DNA from: Occallatibacter riparius
GTDB taxonomy: Bacteria > Acidobacteriota > Terriglobia > Terriglobales > Acidobacteriaceae
Length of the DNA stretch: 64,000 nt
Direction of reading: 5' to 3'
Assembly: GCF_025264625.1 (NCBI RefSeq)
Contig: NZ_CP093313.1
Location: 4,278,001-4,342,000 of the forward strand
This document shows positions 9,064 to 18,803 of this stretch, piece after piece; the first letter of the stretch is position 1, and every line of letters starts with the position of its first letter. The notes beneath the pieces were generated by a model. The model made no database searches. It saw nothing but the letters and a program-made list of their open reading frames with translations, and had not been told where the DNA came from. Both the position numbers and the translations under genes were made by a program.

Positions 9064-12000
9064 ATGCGTACACGCTTCCTGACTTGCCTGGCTGCAGGCG
9101 TCGTTGCTCTCGCCACCGCTCTCCATGCGCAGGTCTCCTCGGTTACGCCGCGCATTGTCTCGCCGATCGATGACCAGTCGCTGACCATGCTCAAGGGAAA
9201 CATAGCCCCGGTGGCACGCGCTGAATTCGACAAGGGGAAAGCTTCGCCTTCCACGCAGTTGCGCAATGTCCGGCTTGTGCTGTCGCGCTCACCAGAGCAG
9301 CAGGCCGCGCTTGAAACGCTGATGGCCGCACAGCTCGACAAGAACTCGCCCGAATACCACCACTGGCTTACTCCGGCGGAATTCAATCGCCGCTTTGGGG
9401 CGGCCGACTCCGATGTCGCTGCGATCACGGCGTGGCTGCAGTCGCAAGGCCTGACCGTTGAGAAGGCGACCAGCACCGGCAGCAGTCTCGCGTTCTCCGG
9501 CACCATCAGCCAGATCGAGAACGCTTTTCACCTCTCGATGCACGCGTTCCAACGTGAGGGCATCGACTTTATCGCGAACGTGAGCGAGCCGAAGATTCCT
9601 TCCGCTCTGACGACCGTTGTCGCCGGCGTAGCCGGCCTCAGTACGTATGCGCCGAAGCCGCACCTGGTGAAAGGCCGGTCGGGCATGTTCAACCCCGGCA
9701 GCGGCTTTGCAGAAGCCAGCTCCCCGGTGCGGTCTCCGCGTCCGGAACTGACGCTGAGCGGGCCCTTTCTGTGGATCACGCCTGCGGATGCGGCGACGAT
9801 GTACAACACGCCGAACTCATACAATGGCAATTTCTCTATTGCTAACGGCAGCTATACGGGCACAGGCGTCACCATCGGCATTGGCGGCGTGAACGATATC
9901 AGTCCCACAACGGTTGTCAACTACCGGAACCGTTTTCTGAATGGTGACTCGACCGCGCCCATCATCACCAACATCGACGGTTCCGCGGTGATCGACCCCC
10001 TTGGTGCTACCGACGAGGCTTACATTGACAACGAACTCGCCGGCGGACTTGCTCCGGGCGCTACCATCCACTTCTACACTGCCAATCCAAAAACCGATGG
10101 CGGGATCTCTACCGTCATAAACCAAGTCATCAACGACAACTCAGTCGACATCTTCAGTCTCAGCTTTGGTCTGTGCGAAATGGGCTTCAGCACCGCGGAT
10201 AATCAGGCAAACAACGACGCTTGGAAGCAGATGGCGATGCAGGGAATCGCGGTTACGGTGTCGACGGGGGACAGCGGTGCTGCCGGTTGCGATAATCCGA
10301 GTACGCCGCAAGGGGCCGCCACGCCCTACGCCTCTTACGGCTTGCAGGTCAACGGGCTGGCGTCAACGCCATTCAATATTGCCGTAGGTGGAACCGACAC
10401 TTACGGACTCCTCTCTGCCTTCTCTACTTACGTCAACAACAATCAGAGCGATACAAATTCCTACCGCTCGGTGTTGTCGTATATCCCCGAAGCCACGTGG
10501 AACGACTCCACCATGTTTAACGGTCACCTCTCGGGCAATGTGCCCAATGGGTACGATACGAGCCAGACCAACATCGTGGGTGGGAGCGGGGGCGCGAGTT
10601 CGTGCTCGACGCAATCCACGACCGGTGCGTGCGTGAGCGGCTACGCAAAGCCGAGCTGGCAGCGCGGCCCCGGAGTACCGAACGACCATGTACGCGATCT
10701 GCCGGACGTCTCGCTGATGGCCGGCAACGGCAACAATAACGCGGCGTGGCTGGTTTGCACGGATGACAGCGCCGGCGTCTCCGGGACCACGTACACGAAC
10801 GACTGCTCAACCCAAGGAGGCAACTTCTACTTCTCGGGATTCGGCGGTACCTCGACCTCAGCCCCTGCGTTCGCTGGAATCCTTGCGCTCGTTCAGGAAA
10901 GCCAGGGCGGCGCCGGCCATCGCCTCGGCGGAGACGCTCTGAAGACTTTGTACGACATGTTCAATGGCACCCATGCCTCTGCGGTCTTCCATGACACGAC
11001 GCAGGGCAACATATCTGTCTACTGCTCGAACGGCACACCCGATTGCAAAGCGAACACGGCTGGGTACAACTTCCTGACCGGCTATGACACGACCAGCGGC
11101 TACGATCTGGCCACCGGCATGGGCAGTGTTGACGCAACGAACCTGATCAAGTACTGGTCCTCAGCCATCGGGAGTACAGCCTCCACCATAACGGTGACGC
11201 CGTCGAGAAGCTCGATTACGACGGCGGACAGCCTCACGGTCCATGTGACGGTCTCGGGCGGCAGCGGCACTCCGACCGGCACGGTGAGCCTCAGCGGCGG
11301 TGGTTACACGTCGTCAGAGGTCGCGCTTGACGGGACGGGCAAAGCCAGCTTCACTGTTCCCGCAGGATCGTTCAGCACCGGCACTGTCACGCTGACGGTT
11401 GCCTACAGCGGCGATACGACCTACGCCAGCACCACCGGAACAGGTTCGGTTACGGTGACGCCGGTGCTTCTTACACCCATGGTCACAGTGACGCCGGCCA
11501 GCTCAAGCATCTTTGTTGATCAGTCCCTCAGCGTTACGGTGAAGGTTGCAGGAAGCGGCGCGACTCCAACCGGAACCGTTACTCTCACGAGCGGGAGCTA
11601 CACCTCGGCGGCAACTTCGCTTGCTTCAGGCAGCGCCACCATCACGATTCCTGCGAGCACCCTGGCGGTGGGGAGCGCGACGCTCACTGCGACCTACAGC
11701 GGAGATTCGGCGTACAAGACGGCGACTGGTGCGGGTTCGGTTACGGTAGCGGCGCGGGTTACGCCTACTGTGACGGTTACACCGGCCAGCTCGAGCATCT
11801 TTGTGAATCAGCCGCTCAGTGTGACGGTAAACGTGGCCGGATCGAGTGGAACACCGACCGGTACTGTAACTCTTTCGGGTGGTGGCTACACTTCCGCGGC
11901 AACGACGCTTGCTTCGGGTAGCGCAACGATCAATATCCCCGCGAACAGCCTTACGGTGGGTGCAGTCACTCTCAGCGTTTCCTACAGCGGCGATACCGTT

Positions 12001-12888
12001 TATGCGACGGCCACGGGCACGAGCTCAGTTACGGTGAAGGCGCTCACACCCTTGACGCCTACTGTTACCGTCATACCGGCCAGCAGCAGCCTCGACCCGT
12101 CGCAGTCGCTCGATGTGACCGTCAAGGTGACGGGCGCGGGGGCGACTCCGACGGGGACCGTGAAGCTGTCAAGTGGAAGCTACACCTCGGCAGCAACGAC
12201 GCTCTCAAGCGGAAGCGCAACCATCACCATTCCCGCGAACACCTTCAGCCCTGTTGGATCGGTGACGCTGACGGCGGCCTACTCGGGGGACAGCGTCTAC
12301 ACCGCAGGAACCGGCACGGGCACCGTCACTATTAATGCGCCGTACTCGATGAAGGCAACCACACCGGCGGCTATCAATGCTGGCGGCAGTGCTACTTCCA
12401 CGGTCACGGTCACGTCAGATGGCGTGTACTCAGGTACAGTTGCGATGGCGTGCAGCCTGACGAGCTCGCCTGCCGGGGCGCAGCACGCGCCGTCGTGCTC
12501 AGTCAGCACTGGATCGTCGCTCACGTTCGACGCCAGTCATACTACGGGGACCACGACGCTGAACATCCTCACGACGGCTCCAACCTCGGCCAACCTTGAC
12601 CGTCGTGGACTGCCAGGTTTGACCGGAGCGGGCGGCGCAGTTCTGGCGCTGCTGGCCTTCTTCGGAATACCGGCTCGCCGGCGTGCGTGGCGGGCGATGC
12701 TGGGGCTGCTGGTACTGATCGCGGCACTCAGCAGCTTGTCGGCCTGCGGTGGCAGCCACGGCAGCACAGGTGGTGGCGGTGGAACTCCGGGCACGACTGC
12801 CGGAACCTACACTTTTACTGTGACGGGAACCGGTACTCCGGCTGTTACGCCGGCTCCAACTGCTACGGTCACTCTCACTGTCAACTAA
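9064..12888 (+). CDS. Secreted S53 (sedolisin/kumamolisin) protease with four Ig-like repeats
   Basis: A 1274-residue secreted protein. A signal peptide (MRTRFLTCLAAGVVALATAL, cut near HAQ) sets the start at 9064. A pro-kumamolisin activation domain follows (about 40-180), then the S53 catalytic domain. That domain holds the Glu/Asp pair region TDEAYIDNE near residue 315 and the nucleophile motif GGTSTSAPAFAG near 595, followed by a calcium-site-like end (GYDLATGMGSVDA). Four Ig-like repeats of about 96 residues occupy roughly 707-1091. The C-terminus holds two hydrophobic stretches split by an Arg cluster, then SACGG and a Thr/Gly-rich tail. It probably degrades protein outside the cell at acidic pH. 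Confidence 0.9.
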   Translation: MRTRFLTCLAAGVVALATALHAQVSSVTPRIVSPIDDQSLTMLKGNIAPVARAEFDKGKASPSTQLRNVRLVLSRSPEQQAALETLMAAQLDKNSPEYHHWLTPAEFNRRFGAADSDVAAITAWLQSQGLTVEKATSTGSSLAFSGTISQIENAFHLSMHAFQREGIDFIANVSEPKIPSALTTVVAGVAGLSTYAPKPHLVKGRSGMFNPGSGFAEASSPVRSPRPELTLSGPFLWITPADAATMYNTPNSYNGNFSIANGSYTGTGVTIGIGGVNDISPTTVVNYRNRFLNGDSTAPIITNIDGSAVIDPLGATDEAYIDNELAGGLAPGATIHFYTANPKTDGGISTVINQVINDNSVDIFSLSFGLCEMGFSTADNQANNDAWKQMAMQGIAVTVSTGDSGAAGCDNPSTPQGAATPYASYGLQVNGLASTPFNIAVGGTDTYGLLSAFSTYVNNNQSDTNSYRSVLSYIPEATWNDSTMFNGHLSGNVPNGYDTSQTNIVGGSGGASSCSTQSTTGACVSGYAKPSWQRGPGVPNDHVRDLPDVSLMAGNGNNNAAWLVCTDDSAGVSGTTYTNDCSTQGGNFYFSGFGGTSTSAPAFAGILALVQESQGGAGHRLGGDALKTLYDMFNGTHASAVFHDTTQGNISVYCSNGTPDCKANTAGYNFLTGYDTTSGYDLATGMGSVDATNLIKYWSSAIGSTASTITVTPSRSSITTADSLTVHVTVSGGSGTPTGTVSLSGGGYTSSEVALDGTGKASFTVPAGSFSTGTVTLTVAYSGDTTYASTTGTGSVTVTPVLLTPMVTVTPASSSIFVDQSLSVTVKVAGSGATPTGTVTLTSGSYTSAATSLASGSATITIPASTLAVGSATLTATYSGDSAYKTATGAGSVTVAARVTPTVTVTPASSSIFVNQPLSVTVNVAGSSGTPTGTVTLSGGGYTSAATTLASGSATINIPANSLTVGAVTLSVSYSGDTVYATATGTSSVTVKALTPLTPTVTVIPASSSLDPSQSLDVTVKVTGAGATPTGTVKLSSGSYTSAATTLSSGSATITIPANTFSPVGSVTLTAAYSGDSVYTAGTGTGTVTINAPYSMKATTPAAINAGGSATSTVTVTSDGVYSGTVAMACSLTSSPAGAQHAPSCSVSTGSSLTFDASHTTGTTTLNILTTAPTSANLDRRGLPGLTGAGGAVLALLAFFGIPARRRAWRAMLGLLVLIAALSSLSACGGSHGSTGGGGGTPGTTAGTYTFTVTGTGTPAVTPAPTATVTLTVN
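11190..12336 (+). repeat. Four tandem Ig-like coding repeats, period about 290 bp
   Basis: Units begin near 11190, 11485, 11773 and 12063. Each encodes a TVTVTPASSSI-like start and a YSGDTVYATATGTGSVTV-like end, with TPTGTV in the middle. Nucleotide similarity between units is visible, indicating recent internal duplication. Confidence 0.8.
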
Positions 12889-12900
12889 CAACGACTCTGC

Positions 12901-12944
12901 AAAGCAAGCGGCCCATTCCGTGCGGAATGGGCCGCTTGCTTTTT
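12901..12944. terminator. Strong bidirectional hairpin terminator
   Basis: A perfect 19-bp stem (12901-12919 with 12924-12942) around a GTGC loop, flanked by A and T runs. It lies between the convergent protease and oxidoreductase genes. Confidence 0.92.
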
Positions 12945-12960
12945 CGAGGGGGGCGGTCGT

Positions 12961-14019
12961 TTATGCCGGCTCGCCGCTCCAGTCGCAGGCTATTTCGCGC
13001 CGTTCGGCTGAACTCTGCTGAGCCCATTCCGCGATTCGTGCGGCGCGCCATGCCTCTACTGCGGGGACGGGCGGCTCGCTGTGCCGCAGCAGCGCATCGC
13101 GCAGGCCTTCGTAGAAGCGCCGGTAGTTGCCGGGGATCGTCTCCACTATCTCGTTTACGAGAACGCCGTCTTTCTGGACGGAGAGAGTGCCCCACTGTTC
13201 GCGGGGCTCTTGTCCCCATTCGGGCGAATCGATGCGGGTGATCTTGCTCAGTGCCGCTTCTTGCGGGTCGAGACCGGATTTACGGAAGCCGCCCTGCGTG
13301 CCACGGAGCACGAATCGGGGAGGTTGCACGGCGGAGAGCATGTTCGACCCCAAGGTCACACGCAGTCGGTCATAGCGCAGGCGGATGGTGAACGCATCGT
13401 CCGCGCCGTCGCCGTCGCGTTCGCGATCTACTTCGGCACTCACGCCGAGCGGTTTTCCGAAGAGCACCAGCGCGAGGTAGATCAGGTGTGTTCCCAGGTC
13501 GAGCAGAATGCCGCCGCCCTGGGCAGGATCGTTCTTCCATTGCCGCCGCGTCGCTCCGGGGTTCCAACGATCCATCCGCGACTCCACGGAGACGAGACGC
13601 CCCACGGCGCCTTCATGGACGAGCTTCTGCACGGTGAGGGAATCTGCATCCCATCGGCGGTTGTGAAAGGGGACGAGCATCACGCCGCGCTCTTTTGCCA
13701 GTGCGATCAGTTGCGCAATTTCCGCGGAACTGGTGGCAACTGGCTTGTCTACGACGAGGTTCTTCCCGGCTGCGATCACTTGCCGCGCCACGTCGAAATG
13801 CGTTCCGCTCGGAGACGCCACGACGATCAGGTCGAGCGACGTATCGGCCAGCATCTCTTCGACCGTGCGATACACGGCGATTCCGGGATAGCGTTCCGCC
13901 GCGAAGTTCGTGCTGCGCTCCACCACGGCTGCGAGCTGCAGACCATCCACGGACGAAATCAACGGCGCATGAAAGACGCGTCCCGCCAGCCCAAAACCAA
14001 TCACTCCGACTCTGATCAT
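12961..14019 (-). CDS. Gfo/Idh/MocA family oxidoreductase
   Basis: A 352-residue protein with an N-terminal Rossmann fold starting MIRVGVIGFGLAGRVFHAP (GxGxxG), and VDKPVATS holding the EKP-type motif Lys of the family. A C-terminal beta-sheet domain carries DLGTHLIYLAL. These enzymes oxidise or epimerise sugars or inositols with NAD(P). The ATG at 14019 has an AGGTGAG site. It lies 14 bases after the permease gene, so it is probably cotranscribed with the ABC transporter. Substrate unknown. Confidence 0.85.
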   Translation of the reverse strand: MIRVGVIGFGLAGRVFHAPLISSVDGLQLAAVVERSTNFAAERYPGIAVYRTVEEMLADTSLDLIVVASPSGTHFDVARQVIAAGKNLVVDKPVATSSAEIAQLIALAKERGVMLVPFHNRRWDADSLTVQKLVHEGAVGRLVSVESRMDRWNPGATRRQWKNDPAQGGGILLDLGTHLIYLALVLFGKPLGVSAEVDRERDGDGADDAFTIRLRYDRLRVTLGSNMLSAVQPPRFVLRGTQGGFRKSGLDPQEAALSKITRIDSPEWGQEPREQWGTLSVQKDGVLVNEIVETIPGNYRRFYEGLRDALLRHSEPPVPAVEAWRAARIAEWAQQSSAERREIACDWSGEPA

Positions 14020-14033
14020 TGTTGTTGTCTCAC

Positions 14034-15782
14034 CTACGCTTCTAATTTGTAACGCGTCTCCGCGAGCCGGTACAGCCGTCGCCATACGAGCCGATTCATT
14101 GTGACCACCATCAGTGCGATGAGAATTGTCGCCAGCAGGATGATGGGAAAGCGGCCGTTCTCAGTGGCCGAGCTGATCTCGGCGCCCAAGCCGATGGTCA
14201 TCAACGTGTGATCTTTGATCTTCGCGTACTCGGCCATGACCGAGGCGTTCCACGCGCCGCCGGACGCCGTGACCATGCCGGTGATCAGATACGGGAAGAT
14301 GCCCGGGAGGATCAGCCGGGTCCAGCGCTGCCAGCGCGTGAATCGATAGAGTTTTGAAACTTCGCGCAGGTCCGAGGGGATCGACATTGCGCCCGCGATC
14401 ACGTTGAAGAGGATGTACCACTGCGTGCCGAGCAGCATCAGCGCGATCGATCCGATGCCGAGTCCGCCGCCGATCTTCAACAGGCCGATCAGCAGCACCG
14501 GGTAGAAAGCGGAGGCCGGCACGGACGCCAGCACCTGCGCGACCGGCTGGACCACTCGCGCCAGCTTTGGATTGAGCCCGATTGCCACGCCGACGGGAAC
14601 TGTCCACGCCGCAGAGATGAGCAGAGCCGCATTGACGCGCAGGAAGGTCGCGGCGGCGCCGGCCAGCAGGTGCAGCATCTCATGCCAGGTGATGGTCCGC
14701 AGCATCACTACCGCCTGCATGATTGCCCAGACTCCGGCGATGGCCACGGTTGCCGCTACCATCCAGAACGCGATCGCTCCCTTGCGACCCTCTGCGTCAT
14801 CATCGATCGGATGAACGATTCGGTTCTCCTGCGATCGCGCCAGCCTGCGATAGATCGGCAGTTGTACCTGGGTCCACAGGCGGCCGGGAAGGGAATTGAG
14901 CAGAGTCGAGCGGCGCAGCAGTTCGAGCACCGGCGAGGTGACGCGATCGGCTGACTCCACCTGCTCGAATTTGAACTTGTCGCTCCAGGCAATCAGTGGG
15001 CGCCAGACAAGCTGATCGGTGGCCACCACGATCAGGATGACGACACCGATTCCACTGAGCAGTTCCGGCACGTCGCCGGAGTTGGCTGCCGACTGAATGT
15101 AGCTGCCGAGGCCGGGCAACTGGAAGTTCCGGTCGCCCATGGTGAACATCTCGCACAGCATCAGTGCGAACCATCCGCCTGCGACGGAGACGATGGAGTT
15201 CCACACAAGGCCGATTGCCGAGTAGGGCATCTCAAGCTGCCAGAAGCGCTGCCACGCCGAATAGCGATACACGCGCGCGGCTTCCATCATTTCGCGCGGG
15301 ATCGACTTCATGGAGGAGTAAAAGCTGAACGCGAGGTTCCAGACCTGGCCCGTGAAGATCAGCAGGATCACGCCCATCTCTATGCCGAGTTGATGTCCGG
15401 GAATCAGCGACACCATGGCCAGCACCACCGGAGGCAGAAAGCTCAGCACCGGGATGGATTGCAGAATGTCTAGCACCGCGATCATCCATGCTTCCAAACG
15501 CGGATTTCGCGCCGCTGTATAGCCGTAAGCGATTGCGAAGATCAGGCTGAGCAGATACGCGATGCCGATGCGGAACATGGAATAGAACGCATACAGAGGC
15601 AGCGCACGGGCGGAGTGCGAGATCGGCACCACCGGCGCCGGCGTTCCCAGCCAGTAGCGCGCGATGTGCAGCACCGCGAAGAAGAGCGCGAGTCCACAGA
15701 ACGCTACGCCCACATCCAGAACGAACGGCCAGGTGCGGACCATGACCAGAGTGCGTGCGAGGGGATGCTGCTGGGTGCTCAA
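14034..15782 (-). CDS. ABC transporter permease, two fused NitT/TauT-type permease domains
   Basis: A 582-residue membrane protein with about twelve hydrophobic segments and two copies of the binding-protein-dependent permease fold. The first EAA-like loop is around MMEAARVYRYSAWQRFWQLE, the second around REVSKLYRFTRWQRWTRLIL. The start is a TTG in a 4-nt overlap with the ATPase stop, with a GAGG site seven bases upstream. It resembles nitrate/sulfonate/taurine-type permeases, but two domains are fused in one chain. No substrate-binding protein is adjacent, so the substrate is open. Confidence 0.85.
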   Translation of the reverse strand: MSTQQHPLARTLVMVRTWPFVLDVGVAFCGLALFFAVLHIARYWLGTPAPVVPISHSARALPLYAFYSMFRIGIAYLLSLIFAIAYGYTAARNPRLEAWMIAVLDILQSIPVLSFLPPVVLAMVSLIPGHQLGIEMGVILLIFTGQVWNLAFSFYSSMKSIPREMMEAARVYRYSAWQRFWQLEMPYSAIGLVWNSIVSVAGGWFALMLCEMFTMGDRNFQLPGLGSYIQSAANSGDVPELLSGIGVVILIVVATDQLVWRPLIAWSDKFKFEQVESADRVTSPVLELLRRSTLLNSLPGRLWTQVQLPIYRRLARSQENRIVHPIDDDAEGRKGAIAFWMVAATVAIAGVWAIMQAVVMLRTITWHEMLHLLAGAAATFLRVNAALLISAAWTVPVGVAIGLNPKLARVVQPVAQVLASVPASAFYPVLLIGLLKIGGGLGIGSIALMLLGTQWYILFNVIAGAMSIPSDLREVSKLYRFTRWQRWTRLILPGIFPYLITGMVTASGGAWNASVMAEYAKIKDHTLMTIGLGAEISSATENGRFPIILLATILIALMVVTMNRLVWRRLYRLAETRYKLEA

Positions 15783-17158
15783 TCTTCGACCTCGTCGGCG
15801 GCAGCCTCCTCTTCCTGTGCATCCGGCAGCACGAAGCGACGCCGTGACGCGTCGAAATCGAACAGCTCTGCGTAGCGGCCCCAGGTCACAGCGGTTTCAA
15901 GCTGGCGCACGCACTCGTCTTCGCTGAATTGCTCGTCGAGCATGTCGAGGAAGAAGTCCTCAGGCACGGTGTGGTCGCTCTTCGATTCGAGCGCACGGCG
16001 GATCTGGCGGAGCAACAGCACGTTGGCCTGCGCCGCGTCGCGGAACAGTTCCTTCTGGCGGAGAATTTCAGAGTTGGCGAACTCCGCGCCATTTTCCGTG
16101 ATGGACGCGTCACCTTCTTCGACCTTGAGGAAGCCAAGCAATTGCGCCGCGTCGACGATGGGCAGCAGGTCGTCGATCTCGAAGGCGAGATCGTCGGCCA
16201 GCCGGTAGATGTCGTCGCGGCCGCCTTTGTCCAGCAGCAACTCGAGAAGGCCTGCCATGCCGCCGGGGCGAGCGTGCGGCAGCATCTGGTACTTCATCTG
16301 CCGCTGGTCGCGCACCTTCCTGCCGGTCTGGTCGGGAACCTGAGCTGCAGGAACATCGGGGCGAGTGAGCACCGTGTAGATGTAGTCGACAAGTTGTGTG
16401 AAAGGCTCTGATTTGCGGTCGCGGGGATGCTGAAGCTGCACGCGGAAGTCGGTGCGGATGTGCCCTGGGTTACGCCCGAGCACGATGATGCGGTCGGCGA
16501 GCAGGACTGCTTCCTCGATGTTGTGGGTGACGATGAAGACCGCCTTCGTGGGCATGGTCTTCTTCGACCACAGCTCAAGGAGTTCGCTGCGCAGGTTCTC
16601 CGCTGTGAGCACGTCGAGCGCGCTGAACGGCTCGTCCATGAACAGGACTTCGGGCTCGACAACGAGCGCGCGCGCAAATCCGACGCGCTGCCGCATGCCG
16701 CCGGAGAGTTCCTTCGGATAAGCCGCCTCGAAGCCATCGAGGCCCACCGTATCGAGCATGCGCATGCTGCGCTGCCGCCGCTCCTCAGGCAGAACTCCGC
16801 GCGCCTGCAGCGGCGCTTCCACGTTCTCCAGCACTGTCATCCACGGAAAAAGCGCGAAGCTTTGGAACACGATTGAGACGTTGATCTCGGTCTGGGCGAT
16901 GGGCTTCTCGTGCCAATAGACCTGACCTGCCGAGGGGCGCGACAGTCCTGTCAGCATGCGAAGCATGGTGGATTTGCCCGATCCCGAGGGGCCGAGCAGC
17001 GCCAGAATCTCGCCGGGCACGATGTTCAGATCAGTGGCCGAGATGACCTGAATCCGGTTCTCGCTCGGCTGCGAATAGTATTTTTCTATCTTTTCTGCCC
17101 GGATGATGGCCTCACCGGAGGCAATTCGAGCATCATTCTGAAGAGCGGCTTCCTGCAT
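15779..17158 (-). CDS. ABC transporter ATPase (NitT/TauT type) with C-terminal AAA-associated domain
   Basis: A 459-residue protein. The ATPase domain has Walker A GPSGSGKS at 56-63, signature LSGGMRQR at 151-158 and Walker B VLFMDEP at 171-177. A C-terminal region of about 170 residues (after about 290) matches the helical AAA-associated domain found on some nitrate/sulfonate-type ATPases; an acidic tail EEEAAADEVED ends it. The ATG at 17158 with a GGAGA site is chosen over a longer frame. It is coupled to the fused permease and energises its import. Confidence 0.85.
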   Translation of the reverse strand: MQEAALQNDARIASGEAIIRAEKIEKYYSQPSENRIQVISATDLNIVPGEILALLGPSGSGKSTMLRMLTGLSRPSAGQVYWHEKPIAQTEINVSIVFQSFALFPWMTVLENVEAPLQARGVLPEERRQRSMRMLDTVGLDGFEAAYPKELSGGMRQRVGFARALVVEPEVLFMDEPFSALDVLTAENLRSELLELWSKKTMPTKAVFIVTHNIEEAVLLADRIIVLGRNPGHIRTDFRVQLQHPRDRKSEPFTQLVDYIYTVLTRPDVPAAQVPDQTGRKVRDQRQMKYQMLPHARPGGMAGLLELLLDKGGRDDIYRLADDLAFEIDDLLPIVDAAQLLGFLKVEEGDASITENGAEFANSEILRQKELFRDAAQANVLLLRQIRRALESKSDHTVPEDFFLDMLDEQFSEDECVRQLETAVTWGRYAELFDFDASRRRFVLPDAQEEEAAADEVED

Positions 17159-17411
17159 GCGTCGTTCTCCGGTTGTCCTAATCCAGATGCTGCAGAGTTG
17201 TTGCGAGTCTAGGATTGTGGGGTTGCAATCAGGTAAAATAAGGACATCCGCGCCCGATCGACCGCGCGGATCCGCAGGTGTCCCCAAGTTGAGCGTATCA
17301 TTCAGGAAGTGCTGCACAGGTCTGCAGCCTCTGCTGTAGCCTGTTCCAGGCTTCATCATTCCCCTTGACGCGTTCTATCGCACGCTGCATCAGTTGTCTG
17401 TCCAGGAGCCT

Positions 17412-17786
17412 ATGCCCGACACTACGAAACCTAAAGTCCTTGTTGCCGACGACGAGAGAGTGATTGCCGACACCCTGGCCATGATCCTGAACCAGAGCGG
17501 ATTCCAGGCACGCGCTGTTTACTCCGGCGAAAAGGCGCTTGAACTCGCGCCCGAATTCAAGCCCGAAATGCTGATCTCTGACGTCATTATGGGCGACATG
17601 AACGGCATTGATGCCGCCATTCGCATTCGTGCCCTGCTTCCCTCGATCAAGATTCTGCTGTTTTCCGGCCAGGCAGCCACGGCCGATCTGCTGGAAAAGG
17701 CCCACTCCCAGGGGTACGACTTTGAGATCCTGGCGAAACCGGTTCACCCGCAGGATCTGCTCAGCAAGCTGCGCAGCGTGAATTGA
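17412..17786 (+). CDS. Receiver-only response regulator (first of a tandem pair)
   Basis: A 124-residue single receiver domain: acidic pair in VADDE, phosphoacceptor Asp in LISDVIMGDMNG, Ser in LLFSGQA and Lys in LAKPVHP. No output domain. The ATG at 17412 is used; AGGAG lies only three bases upstream, so a TTG at 17394 remains possible. The next gene encodes a close paralogue. Such proteins act by protein-protein contact; no histidine kinase is nearby. Confidence 0.8.
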   Translation: MPDTTKPKVLVADDERVIADTLAMILNQSGFQARAVYSGEKALELAPEFKPEMLISDVIMGDMNGIDAAIRIRALLPSIKILLFSGQAATADLLEKAHSQGYDFEILAKPVHPQDLLSKLRSVN

Positions 17787-17904
17787 AGGTCAATCATTCG
17801 GGCTTCCGCGTACGGGAAGGGCGTGAGAAAGCCACGCCCGGTCTGTCCGCCGAGCCAACCTTAAGGCGAGAGGGCTGCATCTAACAGTCATATTGAGAAG
17901 CCCC

Positions 17905-18291
17905 ATGGCTAAACCTAAAGTCCTCATCGCCGACGACGAGAAGCTGATCGCCGACACTCTCGCACTCATCCTTAATCAGGGCGGATTCGAAGCCCAGGCA
18001 GTTTATACGTGCAAGAGAGCTCTCGAAGTGGCGCCCGCCTTTCAGCCCGACGTGCTTATTTCTGACGTACTGATGGCCGAGATGAACGGGGTGGATGCCG
18101 CGATCCAGATGAGGTCGCTGCTGCCCGATATTCGCGTCTTTCTGCTCTCAGGACAAACAGCGACGGCCGATATGATTGCCCGGTCGAAGGCCGGCACTAT
18201 GGGCTTCGAGGTCCTGGTCAAGCCTGTGCACCCGCAGGAGCTGCTGCGCAGATTGCACAACGCGGCAGTCCAAGTGCGTAGCGTGGCATAG
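17905..18291 (+). CDS. Receiver-only response regulator (second of a tandem pair)
   Basis: A 128-residue receiver domain closely matching the upstream protein: both contain PKVL(V/I)ADDE, IADTLA(M/L)ILNQ and KPVHPQ(D/E)LL. All receiver residues are kept (Asp in LISDVLMAEMNG, Ser in LLSGQT, Lys in VKPVHP). The intergenic spacer is about 118 bases. The pair looks like a tandem duplication with divergence in the alpha4-alpha5 face, which may separate their partners. Confidence 0.82.
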   Translation: MAKPKVLIADDEKLIADTLALILNQGGFEAQAVYTCKRALEVAPAFQPDVLISDVLMAEMNGVDAAIQMRSLLPDIRVFLLSGQTATADMIARSKAGTMGFEVLVKPVHPQELLRRLHNAAVQVRSVA

Positions 18292-18368
18292 TTCTTCCTT
18301 ACATTCCAATCCAGCTGCACCACGAATAGACCGCCTGGTCCCTAAGCGATTTGTGCTACGCTTTGCGC

Positions 18369-18803
18369 GTGCTCAGCGCTCTGATTTTGGTCATCGTGGG
18401 GGCTGCTGCCTGCTCGATTTACCGAAAGAGCTGGAGCGGCCTGGCGACCGGTGCGCTCATAGGCTGGTACGTGTGGTTTGCGTACGCCGGCGCGCAGTGC
18501 ACGACCTGCCTGCCGCGCTGGACCATTCCAGTCTCTGCGGGCGCGGCGTGGCTCCTTGGGCGGTCGTCCTCTCTTGCCAGCAGAAGATTGATTGACATTC
18601 CCGCTGATACGCGTATCTTGGTTGCAACCTCAATCAGCTTCCTCCTCCGCGGGTTACTGTCCTTAGGCTGGATCTTCGGAGCGTTCGTCGTGCTTGCTGT
18701 CCTTGTATTTGGCTTCGCTTTGACACCCAGGCTGTCCAAACCACCCCTTTGGGAGGATTCGTGTCGGACGACGGAACCATCAATGACTCCAATATCGAGA
18801 TGA
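18369..18803 (+). CDS. Hypothetical membrane protein
   Basis: A frame of about 144 residues with three or four hydrophobic segments (LSALILVIVGAAACSIY, GALIGWYVWFAYAG, IPVSAGAAWLLG, LGWIFGAFVVLAVLVFG). No family recognised. The start is uncertain: GTG at 18369 or TTG at 18351, neither with a good ribosome site. Its 3' end overlaps the next gene by about 43 bases. It contains CTTC, a possible metal or disulfide pair. Moderate confidence that it is translated. Confidence 0.5.
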   Translation: MLSALILVIVGAAACSIYRKSWSGLATGALIGWYVWFAYAGAQCTTCLPRWTIPVSAGAAWLLGRSSSLASRRLIDIPADTRILVATSISFLLRGLLSLGWIFGAFVVLAVLVFGFALTPRLSKPPLWEDSCRTTEPSMTPISR

